From: an uncultured Actinomycetes bacterium
GTDB lineage: Bacteria > Actinomycetota > Actinomycetes > Nanopelagicales > Nanopelagicaceae
Direction of reading: 5' to 3'
DNA: 64,000 nt
Assembly: GCA_903822425.1 (NCBI GenBank)
Contig: CAIJOY010000026.1
Coordinates: 1-64,000, forward strand
Part shown: positions 25,965 to 36,546 of the stretch, in pieces
Layout: every line of letters starts with the position of its first letter
How positions within the stretch are numbered: position 1 is the first letter of the stretch
The notes under the pieces: model-generated
Databases searched by the model: none
The model's input: only the letters and a program-made list of their open reading frames with translations
What the model was told of the DNA's origin: nothing
Translations under genes and position numbers: made by a program

Positions 25965-27497
25965 ATGTCCACCTCATCACGTACAACTAAGACAGCAGCG
26001 CGCCCAGGTCGCACCCTTGCGATTATGGCCCTTGTCTTAATCGCATTATTGGCCGCTGTTTTCGTGCAAGGTGCCAAGAGCATCAAACTCGGTTTAGATC
26101 TGCGCGGTGGCACGAGTGTGACTTTGCAACCGCGTTTATCTCCAGGTGAAAGCGGCACAGTATCTAACGCTGCAATAGATCAAGCAGTTTCAATTATTCG
26201 CCAACGCGTGAACTCATTAGGTGTTGCCGAAAGTGAAGTAACGGCCCAAGGCAGCGGCACAAATCGTCAAATCGTAATCTCCGTCCCTGGAGATACTGGA
26301 CGACGAGTGGTGGATCTTGTTGGCCAAACTGCTGAACTACGTTTTCGACAAGTACTCGTGGCCGGAGCACCGGGGGATACGAGCACTGCAACCACAACGA
26401 GCACATCAGTAGACGCGGTAACAAAAGCTGTAACAGATAAGTATTCTGCAATTGACTGTACCGACCCTGTTAATCGTCAAGGTACCGGTTCAGATGTTGC
26501 TACCGACCCAATTGTTGCTTGTGATCGCGCCGGCACAAGCAAATATATTTTGGGACCAGCAGAAGTCTTAGGTCGCCAAGTTTCCAAGGCTTCTGCCGCG
26601 ATTAATCAAACTTCTGGTAGTGGTTGGTATGTACTTTTGACTTTTGACAATGACGGAACAAAAGCATTTGGGGGCCTGACTACTCGAGTAACTTCGCTGT
26701 CAGCACCCATGAATGAAGTTGCAATTGTTTTGGATGGCCTAGTGGTGTCGGCACCTCGTATCAACGAAGCCATCACTTCTGGAAGTGCCCAGATCACAGG
26801 TAGTTTCACTCAAGTAGAAGCAACAGACCTGGCAAACGTTCTTAAATATGGAGCGCTTCCTCTAGCTTTTGACCGAGGTGAAGTGCAACAAATTTCACCA
26901 ACACTGGGGGCAGACCAACTACGCGCAGGTTTACTCGCTGGGTTCTTGGGCCTTGGTTTAGTTCTTCTTTATTCACTCTTGTACTACAGAGGACTCGGTG
27001 TTGTTTCTGTCGGATCCTTGTTGGTAGCTGGATCTATCACTTACCTCTTGTTCCTGCTTTTAGGTAAATGGATCGGATTCACACTTACGTTAGCTGGTAT
27101 TGCTGGTGCAATTGTGGCAATTGGAATTACTGCGGACTCTTTCATCGTGTACTTCGAACGTATTCGAGATGAAGTCCGTGAAGGGCGTTCGTTGCGCTCT
27201 GCAGTTGAAACGGGCTGGATTCGCGCTCGACGAACGATCATCGTTGCTGACTTTGTTTCGATTATTGCAGCGGCGTTGCTCTATCTCTTCGCCGTCGGTG
27301 GCGTACGCGGGTTCGCATTCACACTCGGGCTTACCACTTTGATCGATCTCTTTGTTGTCTTCATTTTCACGAAACCAATCGTGACTGTGTTGGCGCATTT
27401 GCACTTCTATAGTTCAGGTCACCCTTTGTCTGGTTTCTCTGCAAAAAGCTTGGGTGTACTAACACCCCCGCTATCGACACAAACGAAGGAGGCGTAA
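25965..27497 (+). CDS. secD: Protein translocase subunit SecD
   Basis: A 510-residue RND-type membrane protein that pulls exported chains through SecYEG using the proton gradient. Helix 1 is near residues 18-36, followed by LGLDLRGGTSV, the P1 external domain, and five helices from about residue 325. IVAIGITADSFIVYFERIRDE corresponds to the proton-relay helix. A serine/threonine-rich stretch near residues 135-150 lies in the external domain. It is followed by secF after three bases. No yajC lies between ruvB and secD. Confidence 0.95.
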   Translation: MSTSSRTTKTAARPGRTLAIMALVLIALLAAVFVQGAKSIKLGLDLRGGTSVTLQPRLSPGESGTVSNAAIDQAVSIIRQRVNSLGVAESEVTAQGSGTNRQIVISVPGDTGRRVVDLVGQTAELRFRQVLVAGAPGDTSTATTTSTSVDAVTKAVTDKYSAIDCTDPVNRQGTGSDVATDPIVACDRAGTSKYILGPAEVLGRQVSKASAAINQTSGSGWYVLLTFDNDGTKAFGGLTTRVTSLSAPMNEVAIVLDGLVVSAPRINEAITSGSAQITGSFTQVEATDLANVLKYGALPLAFDRGEVQQISPTLGADQLRAGLLAGFLGLGLVLLYSLLYYRGLGVVSVGSLLVAGSITYLLFLLLGKWIGFTLTLAGIAGAIVAIGITADSFIVYFERIRDEVREGRSLRSAVETGWIRARRTIIVADFVSIIAAALLYLFAVGGVRGFAFTLGLTTLIDLFVVFIFTKPIVTVLAHLHFYSSGHPLSGFSAKSLGVLTPPLSTQTKEA

Positions 27498-27500
27498 GCC

Positions 27501-28556
27501 ATGGGTAAATTTTCTGGTTTAGGCGGACGTTTGTATCGTGGCGAGACATCTGTTGATTTCATTGGTAAACGCCGACGTTGGTATGCCTTTTCTGGCGTAC
27601 TCATTATCGCCTCAGCAATTGCGCTTTCGGTTCAGGGCCTACACCTAGGAATTGAATTTAAGGGTGGATCAGCTTTCACTGTGAAACTTGCTGGAGCTTC
27701 GGTGGAGCAAGCACGTGCAGCGGTAACCGCAACTGGCGTACCTGGGGAAATTATCATTCAAAAAGTTGGAACTGATCGTCTGAGAGTTCAAACGGGAGCA
27801 TTATCTTCAGTTCAATCTAATCAAATCCAAGATGCATTAGCGGCAAAGTTCTCTATCAAGGTTGAGACCATTGATACGCAGATCGTCGGACCATCTTGGG
27901 GTAAAGAGATCACACGCAAAGCGCTCTATGGCCTCTTTGGATTCTTAATTGTGGTTCTCCTCTATCTGGCAATGGCTTTTGAACCGAAAATGGCAATCGC
28001 AGCAATTGTTGCCGTCATTCATGACGTCTTCATTACCGTTGGAATTTATGCGTTGGTCGGTTTTGATGTAACGCCGGCAACGGTCATCGGGTTTTTGACA
28101 ATCTTGGGTTACTCCCTTTATGACACGGTCGTTGTGTTCGATAAAGTGCGTGAAAACACTCGGACGATTACGAGTACCTCCAAGAGCACCTACTCGCAAG
28201 CTGCCAACTTGGCTGTGAATCAGACACTGGTTCGCTCATTTAATACTTCCCTCATCGCACTTTTACCTGTTGGATCCATTCTGTTTGTAGGTGCTGGTTT
28301 ACTCGGTGCTGGAACCCTTAAGGATCTTTCTCTTGCGCTCTTTATCGGTTTAGCAACCGGTACATACTCATCGATCTTCATTGCAACCCCGCTCCTAGCA
28401 GTTTTGCGTGAACGCGAGCCTGCGATGAAAGCTCTCGCAAAGCGCGTTTCAACACGGAGCACAGTTGCCAATAAAGTCACTGAGCCAGCATCTGCTGTTG
28501 TGGCCACCGAAAAACGTGGCCCGCGCAATCAGCCTAAACGCAACAGACGACGTTAA
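27501..28556 (+). CDS. secF: Protein translocase subunit SecF
   Basis: A 351-residue partner of SecD with six predicted helices. The N-terminal VDFIGKRRRWYAFSGVL enters helix 1, LGIEFKGGSAF is the conserved first external motif, and GYSLYDTVVVFDKVRENT is the SecF signature near residues 203-220. The last 40 residues are basic (ending RNQPKRNRRR) and cytoplasmic. GGAGG is seven bases before the ATG. Confidence 0.95.
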   Translation: MGKFSGLGGRLYRGETSVDFIGKRRRWYAFSGVLIIASAIALSVQGLHLGIEFKGGSAFTVKLAGASVEQARAAVTATGVPGEIIIQKVGTDRLRVQTGALSSVQSNQIQDALAAKFSIKVETIDTQIVGPSWGKEITRKALYGLFGFLIVVLLYLAMAFEPKMAIAAIVAVIHDVFITVGIYALVGFDVTPATVIGFLTILGYSLYDTVVVFDKVRENTRTITSTSKSTYSQAANLAVNQTLVRSFNTSLIALLPVGSILFVGAGLLGAGTLKDLSLALFIGLATGTYSSIFIATPLLAVLREREPAMKALAKRVSTRSTVANKVTEPASAVVATEKRGPRNQPKRNRRR

Positions 28557-28587
28557 ATTTCTTGAGCGAATACTCGGGCCGCTGAAG

Positions 28588-28593
28588 TAGGCT
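28588..28593 (+). promoter_or_regulatory. TAGGCT -10 box before rel
   Basis: TAGGCT ends seven bases before the GTG at 28601, as in other leaderless starts. The competing reading is translation from ATG 28610 using AAGGTGAG at 28598-28605 as a ribosome site. Confidence 0.45.
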
Positions 28594-28600
28594 TGTTAAG

Positions 28601-30766
28601 GTGAGCACAATGATCTCGCCAGTCTTGGCCTCGGTGGCTGAGCATCACCCGGCTTCTTCTTACACAGAAATCGAATCGGCATTCGAAGTTGCTCGCGATG
28701 CGCATTCCGGTCAAATGCGAAAATCTGGTGATGCATATATCACCCACCCTGTGGCTGTTGCTCAAATTTTGGCTGATTTAGGGTTGGATTCGCAAACAGT
28801 GATTGCAGCTTTATTGCATGACACAATTGAAGACACGACATACTCGTTAACGCAGTTAAAGAAGGATTTTGGTTCGGAAGTAGCAAATCTAGTCGATGGT
28901 GTTACCAAGCTGGATAAATTATCGTATGGGCCAACGGCGGAGGCCGAAACGGTTCGTAAAATGGTTGTTGCAATGTCGCGAGACATCCGAGTGCTTGTGA
29001 TCAAATTGGCAGATCGTTTGCATAATGCCCGTACATGGAAATTTGTTGATCCAGATTCTGCTGAACGCAAAGCCCGAGAAACCTTGGACATTTACGCGCC
29101 GTTGGCACATCGACTTGGAATGAACGCGATCAAATGGGAACTAGAAGACCTATCTTTTGAAGTTCTAGAACCGAAAAAATTTCAAGAGATTGCAAGGTTA
29201 GTAGCAGAACGAGACCCTTCACGAGAAGCTTTGAGCTCTGAAGTAATTGCTTTAGTTGAGGCCGATTTAAAGACCGATGGCATTCAAGCAACGGTTACCG
29301 GACGCCAGAAACATTTTTATAGTGTGTATCAAAAAATGGTTGTTCGTGGGCGCGATTTCAACGATATCTATGATTTGGTTGGGATTCGTGTTTTAGTCAA
29401 TGATGTGCGCGATTGTTACGGAGTGCTAGGGGCCATCCACGCACGATGGAGTCCAGTACCTGGACGATTCAAGGATTACATTGCAATGCCGAAATTCAAT
29501 CTGTATCAATCTTTGCATACGACTGTGATTGGGCCTACAGGAAAAGCGATCGAAATTCAGATCAGAACATTTGAAATGCACTCACGAGCAGAATTTGGAA
29601 TCGCAGCCCACTGGAAATACAAGGAGGGTGCAGATAGCAAGAATTCCCCGGAAATGCTCTGGTTGCGACAGTTGCATGAATGGCAGAAGGAAACTGAAGA
29701 TCCAAGTGAGTTTCTTGAATCACTTCGTTTTGATCTAGGTAGTCCAGAAGTATTCGTTTTCACTCCCAAAGGCAATGTCATCGCTCTGCCTGCGGGATCA
29801 ACTCCGGTGGATTTTGCCTATGCGGTGCATACAGAAGTTGGAAGTAGATGTGTTGGCGCGAAAGTCAATGGTCGTTTAGTGCCACTGGAATCTGTGCTGA
29901 TAAACGGTGACGTGATTGAAGTCCTAACAAATAAGAATGAAAATGCACACCCCAGTAGAGATTGGCTTAATTTTGTGAAGAGCCCAAGAGCGCGCTCCAA
30001 AATCAAAGCTTGGTTTACTAAAGAACGACGCGAAGAGGCAGTCGATGCTGGTCGGGAATCGATTGCCCGTCAGATGAGAAAAGCGGGATTGCCACTGCAG
30101 AAGATTTTCGCTGGTCAATCTCTGCTGGAGCTATCACATGAACTTCGATATCCCGAAATATCGGCTCTTTATGCAGCAGTAGGGGATGGTCATGTATCTG
30201 CGGTTTCGATTGTAGAAAAATTGACGGCGACAATGGCAGCAGAGGATTCACATCCTGAATTAACGATGGATAAAGCCATGCTTGCAACTGGATCACCTAC
30301 TACGCGACGATCAAGTAGTGCAGTCGAAGTAGCTGGCATCGATGATGTTCTTGTGAAATTGGCGCGTTGTTGCACACCTGTTCCGGGGGATGCGATTACA
30401 GGATTTATCACTCGTGGTAGCGGGGTGTCGGTACACCGCGAGGATTGCAGTAACGCCCATGATCTCAAAGAACATCAAAGTGATCGAATGGTTCATGTTA
30501 CTTGGCTTGCAGGAGCATCAAGCGTATTTTTAGTGAACATTCAAGTAGAAGCGTTGGATCGTTCTCGATTGTTATCGGATGTGACTCGTACCTTGTCTGA
30601 TCAACACGTCAATATTTTGAGTGCTGCAGTGAGTACATCAAAGGATCGGACAGCGATATCCCGCTTTACCTTTGAGATGGCAGATGCAACGCACTTGGAT
30701 GCTGTGCTGAGCGCCGTGCGTCAGATCGAAGGCGTTTATGATGTTTCGCGCACGACTAATAATTAG
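28601..30766 (+). CDS. rel: Bifunctional (p)ppGpp synthetase/hydrolase Rel
   Basis: A 721-residue long RSH enzyme controlling the stringent response. The hydrolase domain has ITHP and LLHDTIEDT (His-Asp near residues 73-74). The synthetase domain has YDLVGIRVLV and RFKDYIAMPKFNLYQSLHT. TGS follows at about residues 385-445 (VFVFTPKGNVIALPAG), then the helical/zinc-finger part RCCTPVPGD and a C-terminal ACT domain. Both active sites look intact. The start is GTG 28601 if leaderless, or ATG 28610 if a ribosome site is used. Its stop overlaps the convergent DUF349 stop by four bases. No apt gene separates it from secF. Confidence 0.95.
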   Translation: MSTMISPVLASVAEHHPASSYTEIESAFEVARDAHSGQMRKSGDAYITHPVAVAQILADLGLDSQTVIAALLHDTIEDTTYSLTQLKKDFGSEVANLVDGVTKLDKLSYGPTAEAETVRKMVVAMSRDIRVLVIKLADRLHNARTWKFVDPDSAERKARETLDIYAPLAHRLGMNAIKWELEDLSFEVLEPKKFQEIARLVAERDPSREALSSEVIALVEADLKTDGIQATVTGRQKHFYSVYQKMVVRGRDFNDIYDLVGIRVLVNDVRDCYGVLGAIHARWSPVPGRFKDYIAMPKFNLYQSLHTTVIGPTGKAIEIQIRTFEMHSRAEFGIAAHWKYKEGADSKNSPEMLWLRQLHEWQKETEDPSEFLESLRFDLGSPEVFVFTPKGNVIALPAGSTPVDFAYAVHTEVGSRCVGAKVNGRLVPLESVLINGDVIEVLTNKNENAHPSRDWLNFVKSPRARSKIKAWFTKERREEAVDAGRESIARQMRKAGLPLQKIFAGQSLLELSHELRYPEISALYAAVGDGHVSAVSIVEKLTATMAAEDSHPELTMDKAMLATGSPTTRRSSSAVEVAGIDDVLVKLARCCTPVPGDAITGFITRGSGVSVHREDCSNAHDLKEHQSDRMVHVTWLAGASSVFLVNIQVEALDRSRLLSDVTRTLSDQHVNILSAAVSTSKDRTAISRFTFEMADATHLDAVLSAVRQIEGVYDVSRTTNN

Positions 30767-32058
30767 TTAGCGAATTCGGCTAAACCCTTTTCTGCCTCGG
30801 CCAGCCATACCCGTCGAGCAGAAGCCGATTCGCGCGCTTCAGTGGCTTTTTTGGCATTACCTGTTGCATCAGCCTTAGCGGCGATCTTTTCGTAGTTTTC
30901 CACCGCTTCGGTGAGTTGTCGAACAACTTCAATCGCGCGAGCTTTAGCAGCTGGGTCAGTTTTGCGCCAACGGTCCTCTTCGGCAGATTTAATCTCTTTT
31001 TCAACAGCATTAAAACGGGCATCAAAGGCGGCACGTTTCTCGCGTTGCGTCATTCCGATGCGCTCCCATTGGCGGGCTAATTCGCGGAAAGCTTTCTTGG
31101 CTTCCTCGAGGTTGCTTATAGGAAGAAGTGCTTCAATTTCGATAATCATCGCTTCACGTTTTGCAAGATTTGATGTCATAGTTTCATCACGCTTGGCTAG
31201 ATCCGCATTTTTAGCGGTGAAAAATTGATCTTGAGCCGCTTTGAAACGATTCCATAGTTTGGCATCATCTCCTTTCTTACCGCGACCTGTGGCTTTCCAA
31301 AGATCCATCAGGGCTTTGAAGCGGCGTGCTGTAGCCACCCAATCTGTCGAAGTCGCTAACTTTTCGGCTTCTGTGACTAGCTCTATCTTTGCTGAAGCAA
31401 CTTTGCTTTGCTCTGCATCTAGGGCTGCAAAATGTGTGCGCCGACGTTTATCGAATTTGTTACGGGAGGTAGAAAAACGCTTCCAAAGGTCAGCATCGCT
31501 TTTCTTATCCAATCTTGGAGCAACTTTCCATTCATCCAAAAGCGTTTTGAGACGATCACCCGTAGTTTTCCAACTTTCAGATAGGGCAAGTGATTCGGCT
31601 TCAACAACTAATTTTTCTTTTTCGATCAATACCTGAGCTCGGTGTGCTTCTTTAGCCTGGTTTTCAGCCTCTTTCTTGGCTTCATAAGCCCCTCTGTGAT
31701 CTTCAACTAGAACCGGTATTTGTTCAACAGCGCTAGCGAGTGCAGCAAGATCGCCCACCCCGTTGAGATCCTTTACTTGATGGCGCAGGCGAGTGACGGC
31801 AATTTGTGCATCGGATGGGACCATCGCACCACTGCGAATACGGGCGGCAAGTAAAGCAACTTCTGATGCAAGTGCTTCAAATTTACGGACAAAGTATGCG
31901 AGCGCTTCTTCTGAAGTTTTACCTGGATAGGATCCGACTGCCTTTTCGCCTTCAGGTGTTGTGACATATACCGTTCCATCATCGCCCACTCGTCCAAATT
32001 GAGCGGGATCTCCGATCAGTGCTGATGCTGCAGATGGTGTTGGAATTACCTCGGTCAT
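30763..32058 (-). CDS. DUF349-repeat protein
   Basis: A 431-residue, highly charged, mostly helical protein with repeated blocks that read as WxxxxxxF/L-K..DLWK..GR.K (for example WVATARRFKALMDLWKATGR near residue 240). These are DUF349 repeats, and long coiled-coil character is likely. Function is unknown; the family is widespread in Actinobacteria next to rel. The ATG has AAAGGA eight bases upstream. It is divergent from the MBL hydrolase with 144 bases between starts. Confidence 0.85.
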   Translation of the reverse strand: MTEVIPTPSAASALIGDPAQFGRVGDDGTVYVTTPEGEKAVGSYPGKTSEEALAYFVRKFEALASEVALLAARIRSGAMVPSDAQIAVTRLRHQVKDLNGVGDLAALASAVEQIPVLVEDHRGAYEAKKEAENQAKEAHRAQVLIEKEKLVVEAESLALSESWKTTGDRLKTLLDEWKVAPRLDKKSDADLWKRFSTSRNKFDKRRRTHFAALDAEQSKVASAKIELVTEAEKLATSTDWVATARRFKALMDLWKATGRGKKGDDAKLWNRFKAAQDQFFTAKNADLAKRDETMTSNLAKREAMIIEIEALLPISNLEEAKKAFRELARQWERIGMTQREKRAAFDARFNAVEKEIKSAEEDRWRKTDPAAKARAIEVVRQLTEAVENYEKIAAKADATGNAKKATEARESASARRVWLAEAEKGLAEFAN

Positions 32059-32163
32059 GTCATGTCCTTTCAGCGCGGTAGGTCATTGCTGACCTTCGCT
32101 ATCCAAGTGCGTTGGAATGAGCAGGGGGCCCAATTCCTTGAGGGATACTTCGTAGGGAAAAGG

Positions 32164-32169
32164 TACCCT
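32164..32169 (+). promoter_or_regulatory. Candidate -10 box (TACCCT) for the MBL-hisS unit
   Basis: TACCCT lies 33 bases before the ATG at 32203 and would give a leader of about 27 bases containing GGAGG. A TTGAGG at 32138 is 20 bases further upstream, longer than ideal for a -35. Confidence 0.3.
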
Positions 32170-32202
32170 GTCTGCCTATCAGGTGGAAATGGAGGCGAAA
32201 TT

Positions 32203-32877
32203 ATGCTCGTTGATAGCTTCGCGGCCCCCGCATTTGCGACTAATTGTTGGGTTATTGCTTCTGCCCCAGGCCACGAGTGCGTCATTATCGATCCGGGAAT
32301 GCCAGATGTTTCTTGGCAAGTTCAAGAAATTCTGGATCGGCATCGCTTAAAACCTGTTGCCATTTTAGTGACTCATGGCCATTTGGATCACACATTCTCG
32401 GTCCGACCACTGTGTGAAGGCTATGGAATCCCTGCTTATATCCACTCGGAAGATCGTGCTTTGTTAGAACACCCAGAGAGGGCTCTGAGCGCTGAGTTTG
32501 CTGCGACATTAGGCGAAAGTAACTTTGTAGAACCCTCCGATGTAAGAGAATTGCGCAATGGAGATTTGTTGGAGATTGCTGGGATGAATTTCTCAGCGAT
32601 TCATGCGCCCGGACATACTCGCGGCTCTGTTGTTTTTAGTTTTCCTTCACAGAGTGATGAATCAGTTTTAGTCAGCGGAGATGTTCTATTTGCAGGATCT
32701 ATAGGCAGAACTGATCTGCCTTCGGGTTCACCCAAAGATATGGAGAACACGTTGCGTAAAAAGCTTTGGCCACTTGCCGATGACATGCGCGTTCTCCCGG
32801 GGCACGGACCAGAAACTACCATTGGTCGTGAACGCGTTGTGAATCCGTATTTCAAGAACGCTGGACGTGGTTTATGA
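32203..32877 (+). CDS. MBL-fold metallo-hydrolase (glyoxalase II-like)
   Basis: A 224-residue metallo-beta-lactamase fold enzyme. [10 protein letters not shown] near residues 64-73 is the HxHxDH zinc motif. APGHTRGSV near 138-146, [14 protein letters not shown] near 163-176 and PGHGPET near 207-213 supply the other ligands. It belongs to the YcbL/GloB-like group of thioester hydrolases; the substrate is not certain. The ATG has GGAGG eight bases upstream; the longer frame from 32062 has no support. It overlaps hisS by ATGA. Confidence 0.88.
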   Translation: MLVDSFAAPAFATNCWVIASAPGHECVIIDPGMPDVSWQVQEILDRHRLKPVAILVTHGHLDHTFSVRPLCEGYGIPAYIHSEDRALLEHPERALSAEFAATLGESNFVEPSDVRELRNGDLLEIAGMNFSAIHAPGHTRGSVVFSFPSQSDESVLVSGDVLFAGSIGRTDLPSGSPKDMENTLRKKLWPLADDMRVLPGHGPETTIGRERVVNPYFKNAGRGL

Positions 32878-34133
32878 AATTCCAAGCGCCCAAGGGTGTC
32901 AGTGAATATTTTCCTCCGAGGTCAAGGGCTTTTGAATGGGTGCGCGAAAGTCTGATTGCACCTGCTCGTTTGGCTGGTTATCAACTATTGGAATTGCCTG
33001 TCTTTGAAGACACCGAACTTTTCACGAGGGGTGTTGGCGCATCAACTGATGTTGTTAGCAAAGAGATGTATACCTTCCAAGATCGTGGTGGCCGCTCTAT
33101 TACCCTGCGTCCTGAAGGAACAGTCGGTGCACTTCGAGCTGTTATCGAACATGGTTTAGATAGAAAATCATTGCCTGTAAAAATTTTTTATTCGGGTGCA
33201 TTTTTCCGGGCCGAACGTCCTCAAGCGGGCCGTTACCGTCAGTTTTATTCTGTGGGTATAGAAGCTGTTGGTTCGGATGATCCAGCTTTAGATGCTGAAG
33301 TTATCGCAATTGCGGATAATGGATTTAAATCTTTAGGTCTTAAGCAGTATCACTTAGAAATTACATCTTTGGGCGATCTAGCATCACGAGCGGCACACCG
33401 TATCGATCTGGTGAAATATATCGCTGGCTTAAAATTAGATGAAGCTACCCAAGCTCGGGCAGAGATCAACCCTCTTCGACTTTTTGATGACAAGCGTGAA
33501 GAAATACGAGCTTTCATGGCGAAAGCTCCACTTTTGCTGGATTATTTGTCGCAAGAATCCCAAGAAAATTTCGCAGCCGTTCAAAGATATTTAACCCACA
33601 TGGGGATTGATTTCCAGATTAACCCTCGAATGGTGCGTGGCTTGGATTACTACACAGGTACCACTTTCGAATTTGTTCATGATCTCCTTGGGGCCCAATC
33701 TGGTATTGGCGGAGGTGGACGATATGACGGTCTTATGAAGGAAATTGGTGGTCAAGACATTACTGGGATTGGATTTGGCCTAGGCGTGGATCGCGCCTTA
33801 CTAGCAGTGGAAGCAGAAGGTTTGCTCAAAGGAGATGAATTCACATCGGATTTATTTTTAATACCTCTAGGGGAGGACGCGAAATCCCGCGCGCTTTTAT
33901 TGGCGGCAGAAGTACGTAAATTTGGTCATAGTGTCGAAATCGCTTTTGGGGACAGAGCCCTAAAAGGTGCCATGAAGAGTGCAGATAAGAGTGGAGCGGC
34001 GTACGTTGTCGTATTGGGCGATGCAGAAATTGCCAGTGCAACTGTAGAGCTCAAGCAAATGAGTACGGGATCCACTTCCTCGGTTACTCTGACCTCCTTG
34101 CCGCAAGCCCTTTCCTTGGCGCTAGCGAAATAA
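32874..34133 (+). CDS. hisS: Histidyl-tRNA synthetase
   Basis: A 419-residue class II synthetase. Motif 2 is in [21 protein letters not shown], histidine-specific loops are [12 protein letters not shown] and [11 protein letters not shown], and motif 3 is [14 protein letters not shown]. The C-terminal 90 residues are the anticodon-binding domain. The start overlaps the MBL hydrolase stop and aspS follows after 16 bases, so the three genes probably share a transcript. Confidence 0.96.
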   Translation: MKFQAPKGVSEYFPPRSRAFEWVRESLIAPARLAGYQLLELPVFEDTELFTRGVGASTDVVSKEMYTFQDRGGRSITLRPEGTVGALRAVIEHGLDRKSLPVKIFYSGAFFRAERPQAGRYRQFYSVGIEAVGSDDPALDAEVIAIADNGFKSLGLKQYHLEITSLGDLASRAAHRIDLVKYIAGLKLDEATQARAEINPLRLFDDKREEIRAFMAKAPLLLDYLSQESQENFAAVQRYLTHMGIDFQINPRMVRGLDYYTGTTFEFVHDLLGAQSGIGGGGRYDGLMKEIGGQDITGIGFGLGVDRALLAVEAEGLLKGDEFTSDLFLIPLGEDAKSRALLLAAEVRKFGHSVEIAFGDRALKGAMKSADKSGAAYVVVLGDAEIASATVELKQMSTGSTSSVTLTSLPQALSLALAK

Positions 34134-34149
34134 TGGTCTGGAGCCTTCA

Positions 34150-35895
34150 ATGTTGAGAACTCGTACTGCTGGTTCATTGCGTCAATCAGATGCAGCAACC
34201 ACTGTGACCTTGGCTGGATGGGTATCTCGTCGCCGAGATCACGGAGGGGTTGCCTTTATCGATCTGCGTGATGCATCTGGTTCAGTGCAAGTTGTCATCA
34301 AAGATGAAGCAATTGCTGGAGCACTGCGAGCGGAATGGTGTTTGAAAATTACTGGAGAAGTTGTTTCCAGACCTGCAGGCAATGCTAATGCAGCACTTGC
34401 TACAGGAGAGATTGAAGTTATAGCTACTGAGGTTGTCGTCCTGAGCGAAGCTTTAGCTCTACCATTTCCTGTAGATAGTGGCGATGATGCTGATATCAAT
34501 GAAGAAGTGCGCTTGCGTTATCGGTATTTAGACCTTCGGCGTGAGAAACCCGCTCACAATCTACGCGTGCGCGCCAAAGTAACTTCGGTCATCCGTAAAG
34601 TCATGGATGCTCAAGAATTCTTGGATATTGAAACTCCTTATCTCACACGATCGACACCAGAGGGTGCGCGCGACTTCTTAGTGCCGGTTAGATTGCAACC
34701 AGGCAGCTGGTATGCGCTGCCTCAGTCACCTCAACTTTTTAAGCAACTTTTAATGGTTGCTGGTATGGAAAAGTATTATCAAATAGCACGGTGTTTTAGA
34801 GATGAGGATTTTAGGGCTGACCGTCAGCCAGAATTCACCCAGCTGGATATAGAGATGTCCTTCATAGACCAAGAGGACATTCTTGCGATCGCAGAAAAAA
34901 TCTTAGTTGCTGTCTGGAAAGAAGTAGCAGGGTTCGATATTGCATTGCCGATCAAACGCATGACCTATGCAGATGCAATGGATCGCTATGGTTCAGATAA
35001 GCCAGATCTGCGTTTTGCAAATGAGCTCACAGATCTCACGAATTTCTTTTCTGATACGCAATTCAGAGTTTTCCAAGCACCGTACGTCGGTGCGGTAGTT
35101 ATGCCTGGTGGCGCCTCTTCTGCGCGTCGCGAACTGGATGCATGGCAAGACTGGGCAAAGGCTCGTGGAGCTAAAGGCCTGGCATATGTCTTAGTTAATC
35201 CAGATGGAACTTTGGGCGGGCCAGTTGCTAAGAACCTGACAGAAAAAGAGGTGGCTGGCATTTGTGGTGCGGCTTCGGCCATGCCAGGAGATGCGATTTT
35301 CTTTGCGGCGGGGGAGAAGGTAGCTTCACAAAATCTCTTAGGGGCCGTTCGTATCGAGATCGGGAAACGATGCGATCTCATCGATCAAAAAGCTTGGGAA
35401 TTTTTATGGGTAGTAGATGCGCCAATGTTTGAGCCAACCGATAACGGTGGTTGGACTGCGGTGCATCATCCCTTCACAGGACCCAAACCAGAATTTGCAG
35501 CAACATTTGCAAAAGATCCGGCTAGCGCTTTGGCTTATGCCTATGACATTGTTTTGAACGGTACTGAACTCGGTGGCGGTTCAATTCGTATTCACGATCG
35601 CGCAATGCAAAAGGATGTATTTAACGTCATTGGCCTGAGTGATGAAGAGGCTATGAGCAAGTTCGGATTCTTGTTGGAAGCCTTTAACTATGGCCCACCT
35701 CCGCATGGAGGAATTGCTTTAGGCTTGGATCGGATCTGTGCTTTGCTTACAGGTTCGGATTCAATTCGCGAAGTAATTGCATTCCCAAAAACTGCAAGCG
35801 GCGGAGATCCATTAACTGGGGCCCCAACACCTATCACTGCAGTTCAACGTCGTGAATCAGGGATTGACGCAACGTCTGCGAAATCGGAGAAGTAA
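34150..35895 (+). CDS. aspS: Aspartyl-tRNA synthetase
   Basis: A 581-residue bacterial-type AspRS. The N-terminal OB anticodon-binding domain has [19 protein letters not shown]. The catalytic core has [31 protein letters not shown] and [18 protein letters not shown], with the bacterial GAD insertion between about residues 280 and 410. Motif 3 is GIALGLDRI near the C-terminus. GGAG precedes the ATG. Whether it also charges tRNA-Asn cannot be told without knowing if gatCAB is present. Confidence 0.96.
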   Translation: MLRTRTAGSLRQSDAATTVTLAGWVSRRRDHGGVAFIDLRDASGSVQVVIKDEAIAGALRAEWCLKITGEVVSRPAGNANAALATGEIEVIATEVVVLSEALALPFPVDSGDDADINEEVRLRYRYLDLRREKPAHNLRVRAKVTSVIRKVMDAQEFLDIETPYLTRSTPEGARDFLVPVRLQPGSWYALPQSPQLFKQLLMVAGMEKYYQIARCFRDEDFRADRQPEFTQLDIEMSFIDQEDILAIAEKILVAVWKEVAGFDIALPIKRMTYADAMDRYGSDKPDLRFANELTDLTNFFSDTQFRVFQAPYVGAVVMPGGASSARRELDAWQDWAKARGAKGLAYVLVNPDGTLGGPVAKNLTEKEVAGICGAASAMPGDAIFFAAGEKVASQNLLGAVRIEIGKRCDLIDQKAWEFLWVVDAPMFEPTDNGGWTAVHHPFTGPKPEFAATFAKDPASALAYAYDIVLNGTELGGGSIRIHDRAMQKDVFNVIGLSDEEAMSKFGFLLEAFNYGPPPHGGIALGLDRICALLTGSDSIREVIAFPKTASGGDPLTGAPTPITAVQRRESGIDATSAKSEK

Positions 35896-35898
35896 TAG

Positions 35899-36546
35899 AT
35901 GCATCGTTTGCGCGCTGTAAGTTTGGTCTTCGTTTTAAGCCTCATTCTTACCGGATGCGCGGGACCTTCTCAGCAGTATGGGTTTTCTAAGGCTGAAGGT
36001 GTGTACTTTGCATTACCTAACTCCTGGCATCAAATATCATCGAAATCTCTTAACGCTCACGAAGCAACTTCAACTACGGCAGGTGCTGCAGAAAAATTAG
36101 CCTTAGTGAAATGGCAAGTAGGGTATTCCACAGATCCTAAAATTGGTCCAAAAGAGGTTTTTAATTTTGAACCCACAGACTCACCTATTGCTTTTGCGAG
36201 AGTTCGGTCTCTATTTCCTGATGAAATAAACGCTGTTTCGTATAACACGTTACGCGATCTGATTGTTCCGATTACAGATTGGGTAACTAATCCAAACGCC
36301 GCTACCCCCGAATTTTCTATCATAGATGACTATGAAGTTGCAGAGAAAAGTGCCCGCGGGGTGCGTACGATCTTTTCTTTTACTAAGAATGGTCGTGCGC
36401 AAACTGTAGATCAAACAGCGATGGTTTCCACTGATAGACAAACCATCTATATATTCATTATTCGATGTTCTGATGCTTGCTATGCGAAGAACAAAGTGGA
36501 AATGACGAAGATTTCTGATTCATTCACGGTAAGGGGAGCGAAATGA
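35899..36546 (+). CDS. Lipoprotein of unknown function, paired with the FtsH-like protease
   Basis: A 215-residue exported protein with lipobox LILTGC near residues 15-20, so it is membrane-anchored on the outer face. The mature part has two cysteines close together near the end (IRCSDACYAK), which could form a disulfide. I do not recognise the family. It begins three bases after aspS, with GGAGAAG as ribosome site, and overlaps the start of the FtsH-like gene by ATGA, which argues that the two products work together. Confidence 0.7.
   Translation: MHRLRAVSLVFVLSLILTGCAGPSQQYGFSKAEGVYFALPNSWHQISSKSLNAHEATSTTAGAAEKLALVKWQVGYSTDPKIGPKEVFNFEPTDSPIAFARVRSLFPDEINAVSYNTLRDLIVPITDWVTNPNAATPEFSIIDDYEVAEKSARGVRTIFSFTKNGRAQTVDQTAMVSTDRQTIYIFIIRCSDACYAKNKVEMTKISDSFTVRGAK

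Noticed and set aside
30911-31636. Two long plus-strand open frames opposite the DUF349 gene
   Set aside because: Serine/arginine-rich shadow frames of the repetitive, charged DUF349 coding sequence; no start signal or domain.
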